This document shows, one piece after another, positions 62,501 through 64,000 of a stretch of DNA of 64,000 bases. The stretch comes from Caryophanales bacterium UBA1427 (GTDB taxonomy: Bacteria; Bacillota_I; Bacilli_A; ML615J-28; CAG-313). A program made the translations under genes and the position numbers. The notes below the pieces were generated by a model that ran no database searches, was not told the DNA's origin, and worked only from the letters and a program-made list of their open reading frames with translations. Every line of letters begins with the position of its first letter. Position 1 is the first letter of the stretch. The DNA is taken from contig DCTZ01000028.1 of the NCBI GenBank assembly GCA_002329485.1, positions 10,080-74,079 on the forward strand, read 5' to 3'.

Positions 62501-64000
62501 CATAGGTCAAACCGATGGTATCGTTTCCAAGCAGCACGGTAGAATTGCTTACGATATTCTTAATGATTCCGCCCCGAAGTTCTGCTGCAATCCCACCGAC
62601 ATAGAAAGTTTTACCGTAATGTTCACTGCTGTTGGTTACTTCAATTATATTGTTGTAGAAATTGATATTTTGAACGGTACCGGTCAAAGTGGAGAATAAT
62701 CCTAAGTAATATTTGTTTCCGGCAATAAACGGGGTTTTTATTTTCAGGTTATATAAGTAACGGTTGTTGTTGGTTGAACTATCGGGAGTCAAATCTCTGT
62801 TTCCTCCCTTTAAGACGCCGTTGAATTCTTTTCTCGGAATCTTAAAGTTTGGAAAATTAACCATATTGATATTTTTATTTAAAATATAAGTGTGATTGTA
62901 TAAGCGTTTGCCGTATTTTTCGGTTTCCAGGTTGATTAACTTGGAGAAGAAAATAAATTCCAAATCGCTTTCGATAAGATAAGCATTTTCCGAAGAATCG
63001 TAGGTTAAACCGATTAAAAGCGGATATCCGTCATCTTTGTAGAAGTTCCACTTTAAGGTGTCGTTGATTTCCCCGTCATTGATTAAAATATCTTCTTCAA
63101 TACTGCTTTCGCTTAATTTTCCGCTTTCAAGTTGCGTTTTGGTATAACTGGTAACCATTTCAACATATCCGTCAGGCAGTTTTACGGCAGGGTAATTTGT
63201 TCCGCTTTCAAAAGCGCACCCTTCGATTGTTCCTTTGAAAACCACTTCTTGTACTTCGCCGTTAATCATTTCTTGCTCAACGACTCTGTTGGCATAAACA
63301 AACGGCATTACGTTGGAAAAACGATACATCGAAGACGGAACTATGATGTTTCTGCTGACAAAATAACAGTTTTTGATTGTTCCGATATTGGTGTGAACAA
63401 ATCCACCGGCGGTTGCCATTTTAGTGGTCGGTGTTTCAAGCGTGAAAATCATTCCCGATGTATCTTGATTTTGGGTATTGACACGTTGGTCGATTACGCC
63501 TACATTATAAATCAAACCTTTGTTTTCACCGACGAGGTATGAGAATTTAAAAACGTCAAAAGTATCATCGGGAGCATTCATTACAAAACTAGGGTTTCTT
63601 AAGATAAAGTTTTTAACCACACCGTTTTCGCCGATTCTTGCAAACATGGCGTAATTTTTTAGTATGGAAACAATTATCGAAGCGGTTGTTCCTCCGGTTG
63701 AGTCTTCGAAAGTTGTTCTTAAGTATACATATTCCGCCAAAACCAGATTGGAAATTTCAAAGCCGTTTCCGTTAAAGGTACCGTTAAAGACAAAATCAAT
63801 GTCTTTATAAATCGAACCCTCCTGGATTAAAATTTCGGTTCCGATCGGAACAAATTTTTGAGCCTTTAAGGTCGAATAATCGATGTCGTCAAGCAACTCA
63901 TAATCAAGAGAAAGTATTTTGGAAATCGTATTTTCGAAAATATAAGTATTGGTTCCGCCCACGTTTTCAAAATTTATCGATTGGGCATTCCCGAAATAAT
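56568..64000 (-). CDS. Giant repeat-rich surface protein (GLUG-like), partial
   Basis: The frame is open from the window edge to 56568, giving at least 2,470 residues; the N-terminus lies beyond the window and the GTG at 63962 is not the real start. The first 1,300 visible residues contain many GLUG-like units: a YxGG(I/L)xG turn followed by G-x-I-x-N strands (62390, 62500, 62580, 60850, 60570 and others), suggesting a beta-helix. The middle and end are Ser/Thr/Asn-rich with bacterial-surface type beta domains. It ends in DEYASWDD with no sorting motif. It is probably an adhesin or matrix protein, lipid- or signal-anchored at its unseen N-terminus. Confidence 0.85.
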   Translation of the reverse strand, partial: YFGNAQSINFENVGGTNTYIFENTISKILSLDYELLDDIDYSTLKAQKFVPIGTEILIQEGSIYKDIDFVFNGTFNGNGFEISNLVLAEYVYLRTTFEDSTGGTTASIIVSILKNYAMFARIGENGVVKNFILRNPSFVMNAPDDTFDVFKFSYLVGENKGLIYNVGVIDQRVNTQNQDTSGMIFTLETPTTKMATAGGFVHTNIGTIKNCYFVSRNIIVPSSMYRFSNVMPFVYANRVVEQEMINGEVQEVVFKGTIEGCAFESGTNYPAVKLPDGYVEMVTSYTKTQLESGKLSESSIEEDILINDGEINDTLKWNFYKDDGYPLLIGLTYDSSENAYLIESDLEFIFFSKLINLETEKYGKRLYNHTYILNKNINMVNFPNFKIPRKEFNGVLKGGNRDLTPDSSTNNNRYLYNLKIKTPFIAGNKYYLGLFSTLTGTVQNINFYNNIIEVTNSSEHYGKTFYVGGIAAELRGGIIKNIVSNSTVLLGNDTIGLTYAGGIVGIASGKLSYVHSIGTINGGLHDFNYKAVNAQFYVGGLVGTNQGSLTIEFSQNRGYVTGVGSVNNNYLSPDTVKTYTGGIIGEINNINPSTAPIANTNKLIYLNNKGMVDANRFEGVPDTETTDEILVHQFVGGIFGSVKGYGFKLNNGTEVHNGNFVNEGLIKGNLINGLTYIFAAGIGVANTTEELAKISYMSNQNGFDITGFNYQTHNNNIYYASTVVDNSTTGIELSRAYNTQSYVFDSDFFDSMQGFSNPDVITLAPFFTSVKDAPAKLLYVDNTGNLTVGTETSEITINAQLRISNITQATKVDYENVINSGDIKLSNFGSTGGDIFVAGITWILSYVNGPHTMTNVVNDGNIYTYNITSDTKISYVYGTSYSHEGYVGRYGQINNLFVSGLVNLNVGEIRNVFNYGNISSDLEETEALQESITGTANSYIGGITTINYNLIQDAANSGNLIYYNSNTTSRSNFAGTIKPSPNTTSNSSIHGGIVINFEGGLVLGGISAALGNIDATILTGYKQGFTNGTAKITDTINSGNIFGRAKEYVRSGGVLGIALSAELAAGTFENLSDTNAIQNGPYCKGIVGASDPIGQSELSNGLNYGNVFAITQSIGQFQGDPGTGADARYANYDRPGTFASAGGVVGYGLTKMVRMINHGTIVSTDVAGGVIGATYIIGRPKNETNPVITTVDINTAVHYGRVKAAKQANFGSIIYDENINFDEDENYYEDGDEEFLFPYVINGVEYDLAIYHNTKRGFGGFIGRLQRGRNGVMRSTTFNNVMNMDEMVDFIGRVDMNSISVSRSYYRLHPSGTTLPTYYTARRNDTTNYVVAGWYYQKQVIYRFTNANVTFYVRRTRSSSPYYVTGIEVDESSPNSVIEDQILSRSVIDIGGKTAIKTVNRSIYVNGKILDITGDTLNTSLTLSLFGLQTNEIISSGTNQGYIIRNNYTRTTTTRVTISNGSSTTPPTNNETYKYPIELIYDDENNIGGRYIFDPSFPLMASANTKFIYPVARDVLSDNLLKNIDEDAYGMYVLASSAGSLDGTALPSNIEINNLFKLDESEFRFIDFNNVGIDQKITEGDEYADKVNSAYLSMFQIRYNDKALILPLDDSTSVAQLTLYDPRASGRSPTLVGGSIDYTNKKITFNVSTSAFPSPLIDLYYEIKFNALSKNAIIAKDIDKEDDDGYKTLKTAYLNRSSDILDDEDLKFIYENTNPPSSGTITFNIKVYSELSIMDENIFSQGKYFEVFQVSINRSSTPISTSALITLNSTTTLPRVTSFGDNYSVSSSYSVFPSGSIQVLMRGSNTTIQGLLPLGHVPKIHDIQLMESSSSSTVLATIDPKFYNVTLIPASGNEHDFGFLIEFSDLLIGGNYRIRYSYFDNSSIRSIRVDKSASNSFDIINVNHAHFSNDLEGLINSFERIGSSSFTTYTEFGYIMPGVTTTNQTLTLNPVYFDSEYTYVQGGQTYSYVDNKYYELLLNGEKIINEIRFAPFVTITNASVRYQYGGGKVQYVLTYNIRNETNNNRTVTHNILERNLEPMDVYLNDNYQATPSFAIEREAVLSQIAIDFKFYDNTLYQQVFFEVYIGQTANRFYFDETEIFEGEHIDRFLMYISGELEPGLKTYKFYLARTAEVSYPLGQIEVTKLAGSSAYLLDIKFTLTDQEIIYQYPIIRISDQYGNPSDAYDPRIYADGIDYADTISAGITNFRIDGKVSDIILENYSPRFFLPFGATIQRYDPKSGNFVDNLYDDFTGSEIDELKVVHYRVTSEDGQQTVDYFITVTDIKYNVTLRFEIYYEMPNGTIIDAKAATSPIRNNVLLISMKNYNLSGFATTGPTVYDFPEGINESHFTEIDIQASLYFFITDDENLIYRFGRSSSGAYNFNLFTPRYVGPQTETQTPGERYHYEMYIMPAGVTDWKIDAYKLPDMDTVAEGFSGLYYFVYNPTADPITRTLAIVIKPTTQDKKWGLYDEYASWDD
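60180..63450 (-). repeat. GLUG-like protein repeat region
   Basis: At least nine degenerate units with the core (Y/F)xGG(I/V/L)xG are encoded here. Examples are YAGGIVGIASG, YVGGLVGTNQG, YTGGIIGEINN, FVGGIFGSVKG and SAGGVVGYGLT. DNA-level identity is low, so the repeats are old. Confidence 0.65.

Noticed and set aside
1..64000. CRISPR arrays, tRNA or rRNA genes, insertion sequences, phage genes
   Set aside because: No spaced direct repeats, cloverleaf-like runs, transposase motifs or phage structural genes were noticed on reading both strands; short or unusual ones could be missed without computation.

Overview
The window looks like a chromosomal piece of an anaerobic, fermentative, spore-forming Bacillota, perhaps a Bacilli/Erysipelotrichia-like or Mollicutes-related lineage. 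The signs are strong Shine-Dalgarno sites, SigA-type promoters (many with an extended -10), U-tract terminators, a T-box leader, a ComK-like protein, SpoIIE and a gerA-type germination operon. There is rubredoxin but no respiratory chain, and glutamate fermentation needing adenosylcobalamin. Almost every gene lies on the minus strand; only a rhodanese and a transaldolase-like aldolase are on plus. No tRNA, rRNA, CRISPR array, transposase or phage gene was seen. The species cannot be named from the sequence.

Layout. 1-4.5 kb: a cut lipoprotein gene, rpsD, and a TetR/MMPL exporter pair. 4.6-8.4 kb: pgk-tpiA running into a T-box leader and a tryptophanase/tyrosine phenol-lyase-like gene. 8.4-16.9 kb: ComK-like, sugar-ABC ATPase, PucR-type regulator, rhodanese, SGNH hydrolase, spoIIE, rubredoxin, small membrane proteins and a nitrilase-fold enzyme. 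17-28 kb: one nearly gap-free series of genes for an ABC exporter, cobalamin adenosyltransferase, PhoR/PhoP-like two-component pair, PgsW, PgsC, PgsB, a DUF6305-like protein, both subunits of a class I fumarase/mesaconase, two Gate-domain membrane proteins and glutamate racemase. 28-33 kb: surface lipoproteins, including a large modular one whose 5' end carries two lesions. 33-42.5 kb: the methylaspartate pathway operon (glutamate mutase, methylaspartate ammonia-lyase, citramalate/citrate lyase and its maturation proteins). 42.8-56.5 kb: aldolase, gerA operon, Nudix/ribokinase/SIS-sugar genes, CDF transporter, membrane pyrophosphatase, YcxB-like protein, flotillin. 56.6-64 kb: a giant repeat-rich surface protein whose N-terminus lies beyond the window.

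How the parts fit. Glutamate mutase (GlmS/GlmL/GlmE) makes 3-methylaspartate, the ammonia-lyase makes mesaconate, a class I hydratase makes citramalate, and the CitDEF lyase splits it to acetate and pyruvate. The hydratase is missing from the main operon but present about 10 kb away, beside genes for glutamate racemization, gamma-glutamyl ligation (PgsB/PgsC/PgsW) and adenosylcobalamin formation. The main candidate for new biology is this 17-28 kb unit, which ties glutamate breakdown to a PgsA-less poly-gamma-glutamate-type system. Second is the T-box in front of an apparently catabolic amino-acid lyase.
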